DNA from: Bifidobacterium breve
GTDB lineage: Bacteria > Actinomycetota > Actinomycetes > Nanopelagicales > Nanopelagicaceae
Reading direction: 5' to 3'
Length of the DNA stretch: 64,000 nucleotides
NCBI GenBank assembly: GCA_945889195.1
Contig: CAMDBB010000003.1
Location: forward strand, 105,605-169,604
Below, piece by piece: positions 1 through 9,721 of this stretch. Every line of letters starts with the position of its first letter. Positions within the stretch are counted from its first letter, which is position 1. The translations under genes and the position numbers were made by a program. The notes beneath the pieces are model-generated. The model was not told where the DNA came from, made no database searches, and saw only the letters and a program-made list of their open reading frames with translations.

Positions 1-531
1 CTTGATGTGATGTTGCCAGGAATAGATGGCATTGAGGTCTGCAGATTGATTAGACAAGAATCTATGGTTCCTATCGTGATGTTAAGCGCAAAAGGCGAGA
101 CGCAAGATATTGTCCGCGGCCTTGAGGCTGGCGCTGATGACTATATGCAGAAGCCTTTTCGCGATAAGGCTGAACTCATTGCTCGCATTCGCACTCGTCT
201 GCGTCGCACCAATGCCGATGTCACAGGCCTACTGACAATTGGCGATCTGACCATTGATGTAACCGCTCATGAAGTCCAACGCGGTGCAACGCTGATTCAA
301 CTTACTCGCCTTGAATTCGACTTGCTGGTGGCCCTTGCTAAAGATCCCGGCCGAGTATTTACACGTGATGCGCTCTTGAGTGAAGTTTGGGGCTATCGCC
401 ACAGTACAGACACCCGATTGGTAAACGTTCACGTGCAGCGCCTACGTTCTAAAGTTGAGCATGATCCAGAGCATCCCGAAATTGTTATGACCGTGCGCGG
501 AGTTGGTTATAAGGCGGGCGGCCCAGCGTAA
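1..531 (+). CDS. mtrA: MtrA-like response regulator, 5' end cut by window edge
   Basis: This is the C-terminal 176 residues of an OmpR/PhoB-type response regulator. It enters in frame at base 1 with LDVMLPG, whose Asp is the phosphoacceptor site of the receiver domain, so about 55 residues are missing. The switch Lys is in the AGADDYMQKPF motif. The second half is a winged-helix DNA-binding domain ending in VRGVGYKAG, typical of the family. MtrB follows 14 bases downstream. The pair MtrA/MtrB controls cell-wall and division genes in Actinobacteria. The name rests on the neighbouring MtrB-like kinase and on secA following, as in other Actinobacteria. Confidence 0.85.
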   Translation, partial: LDVMLPGIDGIEVCRLIRQESMVPIVMLSAKGETQDIVRGLEAGADDYMQKPFRDKAELIARIRTRLRRTNADVTGLLTIGDLTIDVTAHEVQRGATLIQLTRLEFDLLVALAKDPGRVFTRDALLSEVWGYRHSTDTRLVNVHVQRLRSKVEHDPEHPEIVMTVRGVGYKAGGPA

Positions 532-545
532 AGGGCGCATTCACC

Positions 546-2114
546 ATGAGGGGAATAAGAAAGACGTTGGCGCAATCACTTGCGACCAAAGTTATTCTTT
601 CAACAACCCTTCTCTCATTGGGCGTCATTAGCCTTACTGGTTCAGCCCTTAATTCGCGCCTATCTGATGGTATTCGCTCCGTAAGTCTAGATTCAGCGCT
701 CACGGAGGCTCGCTTCACCTTCTTTAACGCGCAGTACCAATTAATTCTTTCACAAGGCAAAACTGTCGAAGAGCGCAAACAAGTGATTGCAGGTTTGGTT
801 GTTGAAGCGACAACTCAGGATGTAAACGAAGATAGTCGCGACATCATTCTTCTCAAGTTTCCGAATGAGGAGAGCGCCCAGGTTTCATATGAAATGGCCT
901 CGGCGCTGGTGGATCCAAAATCTGTCCCAGAGTCACTGCGCGAGAGGGTAAGGGCATCTAAAGAATCACAGTATGAATACGCCCAGAATCGTTATCTCAA
1001 CTCACTCACTACTGATGCGCTCTTTGTTGGAGAACCCATCAAAATTCCTGGTGGGGGAATGTATGAAATGTATGTTGTCTTCACCCTCAATACTCAAGCT
1101 GAGACCCTTACTCTTATTCGAAATTCACTCATCTTTACCGGATTCGCACTAATTTTCCTCATTGGTTTAATTACATGGTTAGTAGTTCGACAAGTCGTGC
1201 GACCTGTGCGTGATGCCGCTCGCGTGGCAACTCAATTTACCGACGGCGACTTTAGCCAGCGCATGAAAGTAGAGTCACAAGATGAGATGGCAACCCTTGC
1301 CCAGTCCTATAACGAGATGGCTGAGTCAATTGAACGTCAGATTTCACGTCTAGAGAATTTATCGCGTGTTCAACAGAGATTCGTATCAGATGTTTCTCAT
1401 GAATTACGTACGCCCTTGACTACTTTACGTATGGCCTCTGAAGTTATCTACAACCAGCGCACATCATTCGATCCAGTTGTCGCACGTAGCTCTGAACTTC
1501 TTGCTGCACAGATTGATCGCTTCGAAAGACTTCTTGAAGATCTCCTTGAGGTAAGTCGCTTTGATGCCGAGGTAGCAGTACTTGAACCAGTTGATTTCGA
1601 TGTTGTTAACTTGGTAAAGCGCTGCGTTGCAGATTTCGAGTTAGGTGAAGTTCCTACAGATTCTGGTATCCGTATTGAGTCAGAATCACCATCTGTACAG
1701 ATAAAAGCTGATATCCGCCGCGTAGAGCGCATTCTGCGTAACTTGCTCTCAAATGCGCTCGACCATGCTGATGGCAAGGAAATTGTTGTCACCATCCTCG
1801 CCACTGAGACTGAGATGGCAATTGGCGTCCGTGACTTTGGGCCAGGACTTGATCAATCTGCGCTCATTCGCGTCTTCGATAGATTCTGGCGCGCGGATCC
1901 TTCCCGTGCACGTATCCGTGGCGGTACCGGCCTTGGGCTCTCTATCTCGCTTGAAGATGCACGCCTGCATAATGGCGAGCTCGATGCTTGGGGAAGGCCT
2001 GACAAAGGCGCTCACTTTGTCCTGACCTTGCCACGCGTTGCCGGAGAACAGATTCAGTCAAGACCTATCAAAGCTACCCCGTTAGATTTCCACGAGGAGA
2101 ATTTCTACCTCTAA
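546..2114 (+). CDS. mtrB: MtrB-like sensor histidine kinase
   Basis: This 522-residue membrane kinase would phosphorylate the MtrA protein encoded just upstream. An N-terminal transmembrane helix (about 14-36) and a second one (about 193-215) flank an extracellular sensor region. A HAMP domain follows, then the dimerisation helix with VSHELRTPL (phospho-His near residue 285). The ATP-binding domain has the N box LRNLLSNALDHA and the G boxes DFGPGLD and GGTGLGLSI. The expected third gene, the lipoprotein lpqB, is absent: comF comes next. The family assignment is firm; the name mtrB rests on the pairing with mtrA. Confidence 0.87.
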   Translation: MRGIRKTLAQSLATKVILSTTLLSLGVISLTGSALNSRLSDGIRSVSLDSALTEARFTFFNAQYQLILSQGKTVEERKQVIAGLVVEATTQDVNEDSRDIILLKFPNEESAQVSYEMASALVDPKSVPESLRERVRASKESQYEYAQNRYLNSLTTDALFVGEPIKIPGGGMYEMYVVFTLNTQAETLTLIRNSLIFTGFALIFLIGLITWLVVRQVVRPVRDAARVATQFTDGDFSQRMKVESQDEMATLAQSYNEMAESIERQISRLENLSRVQQRFVSDVSHELRTPLTTLRMASEVIYNQRTSFDPVVARSSELLAAQIDRFERLLEDLLEVSRFDAEVAVLEPVDFDVVNLVKRCVADFELGEVPTDSGIRIESESPSVQIKADIRRVERILRNLLSNALDHADGKEIVVTILATETEMAIGVRDFGPGLDQSALIRVFDRFWRADPSRARIRGGTGLGLSISLEDARLHNGELDAWGRPDKGAHFVLTLPRVAGEQIQSRPIKATPLDFHEENFYL

Positions 2115-2137
2115 ATCTTTAGCTATAACGATGCAGA

Positions 2138-2785
2138 ATGCGCGCCATGAAAAGTATTCGCGCGTTACAAGAAATCATCTTTCCGAGTCGCTGCTTAGGA
2201 TGTGGGCAACTTGGGCTTGAAATCTGTTCGTTGTGTCGCAAGAACTGGCATCCACACATTTATCGCCAGTGGTCGCAACATCTGCCGACTTTTCCGATCT
2301 ATTCCGCTGTTACATACTCGCCAATTGCAGGAAAGGTTCTGCTTGCTGCAAAAGAGAACAATCTAGTAATCGCCGATCAGCTCATCTACAAAGCGCTCGG
2401 TCATGCATTGACTTTTGCACTGCGAGAAATTGGTGGAGATTTTCTCATTCCAATTCCCTCGCGTAGATCAGTTGCCCGTTCACGCGGGCGACAATTTATA
2501 GCTGCGTTGACATATCAGCTCAGCGCAGAGACTGGGCTGCCGGCACATGAAAATTTAGAACATATACGTCGGGTCCGCGATCAATCTTCGCTCGATGCGA
2601 AATCTAGATTTCATAATTTAGATGGCTCTATGAAATCCCTGAATTTTCTGAGTGGAAAGGCCATTGTTATTGACGACCTCGTCACAACGGGGGCCACGCT
2701 TCAGGAAGCCGTGCGGGCCCTTCGGGATAGGGGAATTGAGGTGGCCGCTGCTGTAACTGCCTGCGTTGCAGAACCCCTACGATAA
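2138..2785 (+). CDS. comF: ComF-family phosphoribosyltransferase-like protein
   Basis: The protein (215 residues) starts with a four-Cys zinc-ribbon (CLGCGQLGLEICSLC) and ends with a type I phosphoribosyltransferase fold carrying the PRPP loop AIVIDDLVTTGATL. Members of this family take part in natural competence or DNA processing in some bacteria, but the reaction is not established. A TATAAC hexamer lies 8 bases before the ATG at 2138, which suggests a leaderless message. The ATG at 2147 is an alternative start. Its position between mtrB and secA is typical of Actinobacteria, except that a hibernation factor gene usually sits between comF and secA and here does not. Confidence 0.85.
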   Translation: MRAMKSIRALQEIIFPSRCLGCGQLGLEICSLCRKNWHPHIYRQWSQHLPTFPIYSAVTYSPIAGKVLLAAKENNLVIADQLIYKALGHALTFALREIGGDFLIPIPSRRSVARSRGRQFIAALTYQLSAETGLPAHENLEHIRRVRDQSSLDAKSRFHNLDGSMKSLNFLSGKAIVIDDLVTTGATLQEAVRALRDRGIEVAAAVTACVAEPLR

Positions 2786-2821
2786 GACCCTCTGTACGGG
2801 CATATGCGGAAGGTAGTTGCA

Positions 2822-5494
2822 ATGGCTTCAATTCTTGATCGACTCATGCGCGCTGGCGAAGGCAAGATCCTTCGCGACCTCAGCAAGATCGTCGACAAGG
2901 TCAACGGCTTTGAACCCAACATTTCATCTCTCTCAGATGAGCAATTGCGCGCCAAGACTGATGAATTTAAATCTCGCCTTGCCCAAGGTCAGACCCTTGA
3001 TGATTTACTTCCCGAAGCTTTCGCTGTTGTTCGCGAAGCTGCCAAGCGCACACTTGGTCAGCGCCACTATGACGTGCAGATCATGGGTGGAGCAGCGCTG
3101 CACAAAGGCAATATTGCAGAAATGCGTACCGGTGAAGGAAAGACTCTCGTTGCAACCCTTCCTTCTTATCTCAACGCTCTGGCTGGTCGCGGCGTACACG
3201 TTGTTACCGTCAATGATTATTTGGCAGAACGCGATAGCGAATGGATGGGTCGTATCCACCGCTTCCTTGGACTATCTGTTGGTGTCATTCTCAACAGCAT
3301 GACTCCCGCTGAACGCCGCGCTGCTTACTTATCTGACATCACATACGGCACAAATAATGAATATGGTTTCGATTATCTACGCGACAACATGGCTTGGTCG
3401 CTCGAAGATTGCGTTCAGCGCGACCACTTCTTCGCTGTTGTGGACGAAGTCGACTCAATTCTGATTGACGAAGCACGTACTCCTTTGATCATCAGTGGTC
3501 CTGCCGACAAGGCCACCAAGTGGTACGAAGAATTTGCCAATATCGCTACCAAATTGCAGCGAGATGTTCACTACGAGGTAGATGAGAAGAAGAAGACCAT
3601 TGGAATTCTTGAAGATGGCGTCACCAAGGTAGAAGAACTTCTCAAGATTGAGAACCTCTATGAGGCTGCCAACACCACGCTTATTGGCTATCTCAATAAC
3701 TCAGTCCGCGCGAAAGAGCTTTTTAAGCGCGATAAAGATTATGTAGTTATGAATGGCGAGCTATTAATTGTTGATGAACACACTGGCCGTATGTTGGCTG
3801 GTCGTCGCTACAGCGAAGGTCTACACCAGGCGCTGGAAGCGAAAGAACGTATTGAAATTAAGGATGAGAACCAGACGCTGGCAACCATCACGCTACAGAA
3901 CTACTTCCGTCTCTACGAAACCATCTCAGGTATGACTGGTACTGCGATGACAGAGGCTTCTGAATTCCACCAAATCTACAAACTTGGCGTTGTTCCAATT
4001 CCTACCAACCGAGATATGCAACGTATTGACCAGCCAGATCTGGTCTACAAATCAGAGAATGGAAAGTTTGCAGCCGTTACTCTCGATATCGTCGAGCGCC
4101 ACCGTAAGGGCCAACCAGTTCTGGTCGGTACCGTCAGCGTAGAAAAATCGGAAGAGCTTTCAGCATTCCTTAAGAAGGCGGGCGTTCCACACGAAGTCTT
4201 GAACGCTAAGCATCACGAACGTGAAGCAGCGATCGTTGCTCGCGCAGGTACCAAGGGCGCCGTCACTGTTGCAACAAATATGGCAGGTCGCGGTACCGAC
4301 ATCATGCTCGGTGGAAACCCAGAGTTTATGGCTGACTTCGAACTACAGCGTCGTGGAATTTCGCCAGTTGATAATGCACCTGAATACGAAGCGGCTTGGC
4401 CGGCAGAGATTGCAAAGCAGAAGGAAGCAATCTCAAAGGAACACGAAGAAGTGGTTTCACTCGGCGGCCTCTATGTTCTTGGTACCGAACGCCACGAATC
4501 ACGCCGTATCGATAATCAGTTGCGCGGTCGCTCTGGTCGCCAAGGCGATCCAGGTGAATCACGTTTTTATCTCTCATTACAAGATGATTTAATGCGCCGC
4601 TTCAACTCTGGAATTGTCGAGCGCGTACTGTCAGCGGCTGGTTTACCTGAAGATGAACCAATTGAATCCAAGATGGTCTCTAACGCTATTCGCTCAGCGC
4701 AGACACAGGTAGAAGCTCAAAACTTTGAGATTCGTAAGAACGTCCTTAAGTACGACGATGTCATGAACCGCCAGCGCGAAGTTATCTACGGCGAGCGACG
4801 TTTGGTTCTAGAAGGTAAAGATCTAGGCGAACAAGTCGGCGACTTTGTTGCAGATACTGTCTCTGCCTACGTACATGCAGCAGCAGCGCAGGGATATGCC
4901 GAAGAGTGGGATCTTGAGAAGTTATGGACTGCCCTCAAGCTCGTCTATCCAATCTCATTTACCCCAGAAGATTTAATTGCAGAAGTCGGCTCAAAAGATG
5001 CGATGGATGTTGATTATCTAGAGTCAAAGATTCTTGAAGATGCAAAGCAGGCATATAAGAAGCGCGAAGATGAACTCGGCGCTGATGTTTTGCGCGAGCT
5101 AGAACGTCGTGTTCTGCTCTCAGTTCTTGACCGTAAATGGCGTGAGCATCTCTATGAGATGGATTATCTACAAGAAGGAATTGGCTTGCGTGCTATGGCG
5201 CAACGCGATCCACTTGTTGAGTATCAGCGCGAAGGCTACGAACTCTTTGCTGCAATGATGGATGCCATCAAAGAAGAGCTTGCCAGCCTGGTCTTTAATG
5301 TGCAGGTCACGATTGAAGGAGATGGCAGCGGTATCAAGGCGCAAGGCGTTGACGATAAGCCTGCGCAGAGCCAACCACTTCGCTATTCAGCAGCCGATGA
5401 AAACGGCGTAGTGACAAGTGGAGATGTTTCACGTAATAGCCAATGCCCTTGCGGTTCTGGAAAGAAATATAAGCGCTGCCACGGCGCCGCCTAA
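2822..5494 (+). CDS. secA: Preprotein translocase ATPase SecA
   Basis: SecA drives export of unfolded proteins through SecYEG using ATP. The sequence has the Walker A region [14 protein letters not shown], the DEAD-type motif [16 protein letters not shown], the second motor domain with [15 protein letters not shown] and [17 protein letters not shown], and a C-terminal zinc-binding tail [14 protein letters not shown]. At 890 residues it is full length. The start at 2822 (MASILDRL) is chosen over 2804 because GGAAGG lies 8 bases upstream and family members begin at this point. It converges on the DUF6459 gene with only six bases between the stop codons and no clear terminator hairpin. Confidence 0.97.
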   Translation: MASILDRLMRAGEGKILRDLSKIVDKVNGFEPNISSLSDEQLRAKTDEFKSRLAQGQTLDDLLPEAFAVVREAAKRTLGQRHYDVQIMGGAALHKGNIAEMRTGEGKTLVATLPSYLNALAGRGVHVVTVNDYLAERDSEWMGRIHRFLGLSVGVILNSMTPAERRAAYLSDITYGTNNEYGFDYLRDNMAWSLEDCVQRDHFFAVVDEVDSILIDEARTPLIISGPADKATKWYEEFANIATKLQRDVHYEVDEKKKTIGILEDGVTKVEELLKIENLYEAANTTLIGYLNNSVRAKELFKRDKDYVVMNGELLIVDEHTGRMLAGRRYSEGLHQALEAKERIEIKDENQTLATITLQNYFRLYETISGMTGTAMTEASEFHQIYKLGVVPIPTNRDMQRIDQPDLVYKSENGKFAAVTLDIVERHRKGQPVLVGTVSVEKSEELSAFLKKAGVPHEVLNAKHHEREAAIVARAGTKGAVTVATNMAGRGTDIMLGGNPEFMADFELQRRGISPVDNAPEYEAAWPAEIAKQKEAISKEHEEVVSLGGLYVLGTERHESRRIDNQLRGRSGRQGDPGESRFYLSLQDDLMRRFNSGIVERVLSAAGLPEDEPIESKMVSNAIRSAQTQVEAQNFEIRKNVLKYDDVMNRQREVIYGERRLVLEGKDLGEQVGDFVADTVSAYVHAAAAQGYAEEWDLEKLWTALKLVYPISFTPEDLIAEVGSKDAMDVDYLESKILEDAKQAYKKREDELGADVLRELERRVLLSVLDRKWREHLYEMDYLQEGIGLRAMAQRDPLVEYQREGYELFAAMMDAIKEELASLVFNVQVTIEGDGSGIKAQGVDDKPAQSQPLRYSAADENGVVTSGDVSRNSQCPCGSGKKYKRCHGAA

Positions 5495-5500
5495 TATTCT

Positions 5501-6028
5501 TTACAACAAGTGCAGAGCGGTACATAACCAACGACCGTCTACGCCTTCAAAGCGAATAACTGCAGATCGATAACGCGCGCCAAATCGGATAACTACCGTT
5601 GACTCACAGATTCCATCAAAGGGCTCTGATTGATGGATGCTCTTAATCTTTCCGATCTCTCTCTGAGTTCCAGCGCTCTTCAGTAGCTCCATATAGATAA
5701 CGCGATGGCACCAGCGAATAAGTTGTGCCGGCTGCCGTCTTCCGCCCCACACTTCAACAACGCTGACAATGAACTTCATCGTCCAAGCATGCAGTTCAGG
5801 TAACTCTGATGCTGAAGTGGGAATAGGCATCTCATCGGCTTCTAGGTCTTCACCAAAGGTGGATGGAACGAGATAGAGCTTTGCTTTCTGCGCCGGAACT
5901 TCTCGTGTAGGAGGTGCGAAGATGTCGAGCACTGGATGTTCCCAGAGCGAGCGATCTTCGGTACTAGATACCAATTGCAGAAAAGAGTGGCGATTTTCAG
6001 TGAGGGTATGTGTAGTTTCTGTAGTCAT
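5501..6028 (-). CDS. Rv3235-family (DUF6459) protein
   Basis: This 175-residue protein ends in a pattern seen in the actinobacterial Rv3235/DUF6459 family: AVIRFEGVDGRWLCTALHLL. The middle part (LHAWTMKFIVSVVEVWGGRRQPAQ in the reading frame, shown here only in part as VVEVWGGRRQPAQ) is the other conserved block. The function is unknown. The family is usually encoded next to secA, as here. The start at 6028 (MTTETTH) is preferred over the longer option at 6082, which would run into the perfect dyad at 6071-6093. No Shine-Dalgarno sequence is visible, and AAATAT lies six bases upstream, so the message may be leaderless. Confidence 0.75.
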   Translation of the reverse strand: MTTETTHTLTENRHSFLQLVSSTEDRSLWEHPVLDIFAPPTREVPAQKAKLYLVPSTFGEDLEADEMPIPTSASELPELHAWTMKFIVSVVEVWGGRRQPAQLIRWCHRVIYMELLKSAGTQREIGKIKSIHQSEPFDGICESTVVIRFGARYRSAVIRFEGVDGRWLCTALHLL

Positions 6029-6070
6029 GGCGCGATATTTCAGCCTCATGCGCATTTTCAAATCAGCCAC

Positions 6071-6093
6071 AAGTATGAGCACATCTCATACTT
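6071..6093. promoter_or_regulatory. Perfect 9-bp dyad between divergent genes
   Basis: AAGTATGAG and CTCATACTT form a perfect inverted repeat with a 5-base spacer. It lies in the 123-base gap between the divergent DUF6459 gene (start 6028) and the SAF-domain gene (start 6152). The position suits an operator for a dimeric regulator acting on one or both genes. It is not followed by a T run, so a terminator is less likely. Confidence 0.5.
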
Positions 6094-6151
6094 AAGTTCT
6101 ACTGTGGAGAAGTAAGGCTTGCGCCATAGCGCGTACTTTTACCGTGCGCCC

Positions 6152-6748
6152 ATGGCCGTGAAGAAGAAATCCCAAACTCGTCTCTATCTCTCAATTGCTC
6201 TCTGTCTTGGGGCGTTGCTCGCCTCATTTTTGATGACGCGCGCTGCAAATACACATGAGAGTTATTGGGTGGTCCTGCGCCCAATGGCAGCAGGCACTCA
6301 GATTGGAGCCAACGATCTGGGCTACCGATCTGTAGCGCTCGGGGCTGCGGCAAAGAACTACCTTGCAGCATCGACCAATCCCATTGGGTCAATCACTCGC
6401 CGGCGCTTAGTTGCGGGTGAATTGTTGCAAGGTAGTTCGCTGACAGATGATGCAAGAGCGCTGACACATCAAGAGATTTCACTAAGCATCAGAGCGGTAG
6501 ATATTCCCATCGAAGTTGCAGTAGGTGAGCTCATTTCGCTCTATCAACTCCATGATGTGCGCGAGTCAAAGATAACTATCGCTCCAGAGTTCATTGTCAG
6601 TGGCGCTTTTGTGACATCTATCGATCGCAAAGGAAGCAACTTTGGTGGGGAAGTGGCGCTCGGTCTTGCACTTGATCGAGTAGATATTGCAACGGTCTTA
6701 TCTGCATCCACGAGCGGTCGTTTAGTGGTTGTGCGCGCCCGTGGGTGA
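6152..6748 (+). CDS. SAF-domain (CpaB/RcpC-like) membrane-anchored protein
   Basis: A basic N-terminus (MAVKKKSQTR) and one membrane helix (about 12-30) anchor an external SAF domain that begins YWVVLRPMAAGTQIGANDL, like the periplasmic CpaB/RcpC/FlgA group. SAF domains bind glycans or assist pilus assembly. The stop codon overlaps the GTG start of the CpaE-like ATPase, so the two are translationally coupled. CpaB and CpaE are both Flp/Tad pilus parts, yet no secretion ATPase, pilin or platform genes follow. The pair may be a remnant or have been given another job. The start at 6152 is chosen because the upstream 11 residues (from 6119) look non-conserved. Confidence 0.7.
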   Translation: MAVKKKSQTRLYLSIALCLGALLASFLMTRAANTHESYWVVLRPMAAGTQIGANDLGYRSVALGAAAKNYLAASTNPIGSITRRRLVAGELLQGSSLTDDARALTHQEISLSIRAVDIPIEVAVGELISLYQLHDVRESKITIAPEFIVSGAFVTSIDRKGSNFGGEVALGLALDRVDIATVLSASTSGRLVVVRARG

Positions 6749-7826
6749 AGTCGCTAACTCTGCAATCACCGGAATACGCGATCCAGAGCGCGAAGGATTT
6801 ATTGCCAGTACTCTCTTTTCGCAAGGATGGAATATCACTCTGCGAGCCCTAGATTTTGATCAGATAGATCAGCTCTGTAGCAAAGAAGCAGCAGATAAGG
6901 CAACAATTATTCTGGCTACTGATTTAGAAGGCTTAACCCCTGCAGCGATCGCAGAGTTGAAATCTCGAGGGTATCCAGTCTTTCTCTTTGCCCCCAAAGA
7001 CTCCACACCTTCATCATTTGCTGGCGCACAAGAGTTTCCTACAACTGCGCTCGAACTTATCTCGCTCATGCGCGGATCACTACGTGCACCGATGCTCAGG
7101 GCGCAAGCGCAGAGCGCTTCAGCCCGAGCACACACGATTGCACTTGCTGCATCAGCTGGCTCTTCGGGCTGCACTCTGACTGCGATTAATCTTGCGACAG
7201 AGTTGAGTTTGTTGGGCAAGAGAACGCTCTTAGTCGATGCACATGCTCAAGCTCCTGCTATCTCATCACTCCTTGGCCAGCGAGGTCTACGCGCCAGCGT
7301 TCGCCATCCGCAGATTTCAGAGAACCTTTGGGGAATGGAGATTTCGCAAGCGAATCTAGAGAGTGATTTGGGGCAGCTACACAGCGCTCGTTCTGAATTT
7401 GATTTCATTGTTATTGATCTTGGAACCTTACGAAATATCGCAGCGCAATTGACCGGCAAGAGATGGGAGAGCGAAGCATTTATCTGGAGCTCCACATATG
7501 CAGATGAGCTCTGGCTGCTATCGAAGGGCGATCAACTTTCTCTTGAGCGTTTACGCGAACTTTTGCGTGAGCTGTCACAGAATTCAATAAAGCCAGCAAT
7601 TGTCGGCGTGCAGAGCATGCGGACTCCTGGAAAGAAGAATTCACCACTTGACCAATCATTTACTCAGAGCATGAGTGCGATTAAACCGGCGCGTGTGATT
7701 GCCCTGCCCGTCGATAGTCGCAGCGTCTTACGCGCTGAGAGTGAGCGCAGTAGCCTCTATGAAGTCAATGAACGTAGCCACTTACGCCGTTGCCTCGCAG
7801 AAATTGCAGGTCAGCTCATCTCTTAA
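6741..7826 (+). CDS. CpaE/MinD-like P-loop protein with degenerate Walker A
   Basis: The 361-residue protein resembles the CpaE/MinD/ParA group. An N-terminal receiver-like region (about 1-125) is followed by an ATPase-like domain starting IALAASAGSSGCTLTAINLA and KRTLLVDAHAQAPA (Walker A'), then FDFIVIDLGTL (Walker B). In the Walker A loop both Lys residues of the usual KGGxGKTT are replaced (Ala and Cys), which is more extreme than the GATT form common in CpaE proteins. ATP hydrolysis is therefore doubtful. The GTG at 6741 overlaps the stop of the SAF gene and is preferred to the TTG at 6729. The role may be polar localisation or pilus assembly; this is inference. Confidence 0.7.
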   Translation: MGEVANSAITGIRDPEREGFIASTLFSQGWNITLRALDFDQIDQLCSKEAADKATIILATDLEGLTPAAIAELKSRGYPVFLFAPKDSTPSSFAGAQEFPTTALELISLMRGSLRAPMLRAQAQSASARAHTIALAASAGSSGCTLTAINLATELSLLGKRTLLVDAHAQAPAISSLLGQRGLRASVRHPQISENLWGMEISQANLESDLGQLHSARSEFDFIVIDLGTLRNIAAQLTGKRWESEAFIWSSTYADELWLLSKGDQLSLERLRELLRELSQNSIKPAIVGVQSMRTPGKKNSPLDQSFTQSMSAIKPARVIALPVDSRSVLRAESERSSLYEVNERSHLRRCLAEIAGQLIS

Positions 7827-7833
7827 ATTCTTA

Positions 7834-7839
7834 TAGGCT
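7834..7839 (+). promoter_or_regulatory. -10 element TAGGCT, leaderless start
   Basis: TAGGCT ends exactly 6 bases before the ATG at 7846 and no Shine-Dalgarno sequence is present. This spacing would put the transcription start at or near the start codon. Confidence 0.45.
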
Positions 7840-7845
7840 TAGCGC

Positions 7846-8241
7846 ATGCGTGGATATGCGGCTATGACAGCCCAAGAAGTCTCTGACTTTGCGAGCTCTG
7901 AGACTCTCGATATTTCAGATATCTATGCACCGACTGCAAGTTTCTTAGCAGCACACCCAGATCTTGATGAAGAAGAGATCGAATTTACCCTTTCTATGGT
8001 GGCAGCAGAAGATGCGCAAGAGATGAAGAGCGCCGGAACAGGCGCTGCCTGCGTATTGGCCTTTGAAATTCCACAATCACTCATCTCTGAAAGCCATGAG
8101 ATGTCGGTTTCTCTTTCTGGCGCACTATCTTGGAGCGATTTGCAATGCCTCTTTGAAGTATCTGCCGATGGTCAAGAGCTCACCTGGTTTGCCACTCAAG
8201 AGATTTCACAGAATCTTTCCACTTGGTTGAAGCAGGTATAA
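7846..8241 (+). CDS. DUF6912 family protein
   Basis: A 131-residue soluble protein that matches the actinobacterial DUF6912 pattern: an N-terminal MR-Y strand, an acidic stretch DLDEEEIEFTLSMVA in the middle and the signature tail ELTWFATQEI near the C-terminus. Its function is unknown. It is followed at once by pdtaS (the stop TAA abuts the ATG), so the two are co-transcribed. The N-terminus is somewhat diverged (MRGYAAMTAQE instead of the more usual MRVYVP start). Confidence 0.7.
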   Translation: MRGYAAMTAQEVSDFASSETLDISDIYAPTASFLAAHPDLDEEEIEFTLSMVAAEDAQEMKSAGTGAACVLAFEIPQSLISESHEMSVSLSGALSWSDLQCLFEVSADGQELTWFATQEISQNLSTWLKQV

Positions 8242-9711
8242 ATGGCTGCCATCGAAGATTATGTGCAGGGCAGAAGCCCGCTCTCTCCAGATCAGATTCA
8301 CCGCTTACGCGAACTAATTGCCGATTGGCAGCTCCTCTCTGATTTATCTTTTGCTGATCTCATCTTGTGGGTTCCGCTGCGAAAAGATTTTAAGAGTTGG
8401 CCGACAGGCTATGTCGCAGTGGCACATATCCGCCCGACAACTGCGGCCACTCTCTTTCCACTCGATGTCATTGGTGATGAAATTTCACATGGCAAACGTC
8501 CTCACATTGACCAAGCGCTTTCTAGTGCAGAAATCGTTCGTGATACTCAACCAGAACAGATGGGGGAGTACCTCGTTAAAGAGGAGACCATCCCGGTGAT
8601 GTTTGATGGACATGTCATTGGCGTAATTTCGCGACATCGAAATGCAGAGCTGATGCGTCAACCATCTCGCCTCGAACTCAACTATCGCGAAATTGCACAC
8701 AAGCTCTATCGCATGATCTCTGAAGGAACATTTCCTTACCCAGATGCAGGTTCACTCTTTGATCCTGCACCTCGCGTAGGAGATGGCCTTATTCGACTTG
8801 ATGTTAACGGAGTTGTCTCATATGCCAGCCCTAATGCGCGCTCTGCCTTTAGTCGACTTGGTTGGATGAGTGAAGTAGAAGGACATAATTTAGGTGAAGT
8901 TGCACAATCACTTGCGCGCGTGAAGCCTGATGCACAAGAAGAAACGATTGCGATGGGCCTTACTGGGAAAGCGCTGAAGCGAGTAGAGATTGAGAATTCA
9001 GGCGGAACGATTGATTTCACTGTGCTGCCGTTACTGCAAGAAACCAATCGCGTAGGTGCAATTGTTCTCCTTAATAACGTCACCGAACTCCGTCGCCGCG
9101 AGCGAGAGTTGGTGACAAAAGATGCAACCATCCGCGAGATTCATCACCGAGTAAAGAACAATCTTCAGACTGTTTCAGCGCTCTTACGTTTACAAGCCCG
9201 TCGCATTGAAGATCCTGGTGCCAGCGCTGCGCTCAATGAAGCGGTGCGTCGCATCGCCTCAATAGCGCTCGTCCACGAGACGCTCTCTAGTAGCCGCGAC
9301 TCATCCGTTGACTTTGATGATGTCCTAGATAACCTGGTATCGCATGCCCTTGAGCTCAGTCCGCGCATGGGCGAACTTCATATCGAACGTACCGGCACAT
9401 TCGGTTCTCTTGAACCGCGCATCGCAACTCCGCTGGCGCTGGTGGTCACGGAACTAATCCATAATGCGCTCGAACATGGTTTAGCTGAAGAAGGATCCGC
9501 ACTGGGTATTCACGCTACTCTCAACGGCCGAGAGTTAGTAGTAACAATTAGTGATGATGGCGTAGGTTTTCCTGAAGGTTTTGATATTGCGACTTCACCA
9601 AATCTCGGTCTGCAGATTGTGCGCACACTGACTGAGAATGAGCTCCGTGGTGAGTTGCAGTTAATTACAGATGATCAGCAGACGAGAGCGACCTTAACTT
9701 TCCCGGTCTAG
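8242..9711 (+). CDS. pdtaS: PdtaS-type cytosolic sensor histidine kinase
   Basis: This soluble kinase of 489 residues has no membrane helix. Residues about 1-150 form a GAF-like domain, about 170-290 a PAS domain (DGLIRLDVNGVVSYASPNAR), followed by a HisKA_2 dimerisation domain with EIHHRVKNNLQTV (phospho-His at 301 or 302) and an ATP-binding domain (ALVVTELIHNALEHG, ISDDGVGFP). This order is that of PdtaS, which phosphorylates the RNA-binding antiterminator PdtaR; no pdtaR is in the window. It converges on whiB1, as in Mycobacterium, where Rv3219 (whiB1) and Rv3220c (pdtaS) are neighbours. Confidence 0.9.
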   Translation: MAAIEDYVQGRSPLSPDQIHRLRELIADWQLLSDLSFADLILWVPLRKDFKSWPTGYVAVAHIRPTTAATLFPLDVIGDEISHGKRPHIDQALSSAEIVRDTQPEQMGEYLVKEETIPVMFDGHVIGVISRHRNAELMRQPSRLELNYREIAHKLYRMISEGTFPYPDAGSLFDPAPRVGDGLIRLDVNGVVSYASPNARSAFSRLGWMSEVEGHNLGEVAQSLARVKPDAQEETIAMGLTGKALKRVEIENSGGTIDFTVLPLLQETNRVGAIVLLNNVTELRRRERELVTKDATIREIHHRVKNNLQTVSALLRLQARRIEDPGASAALNEAVRRIASIALVHETLSSSRDSSVDFDDVLDNLVSHALELSPRMGELHIERTGTFGSLEPRIATPLALVVTELIHNALEHGLAEEGSALGIHATLNGRELVVTISDDGVGFPEGFDIATSPNLGLQIVRTLTENELRGELQLITDDQQTRATLTFPV

Positions 9712-9721
9712 CTAAAGATTT

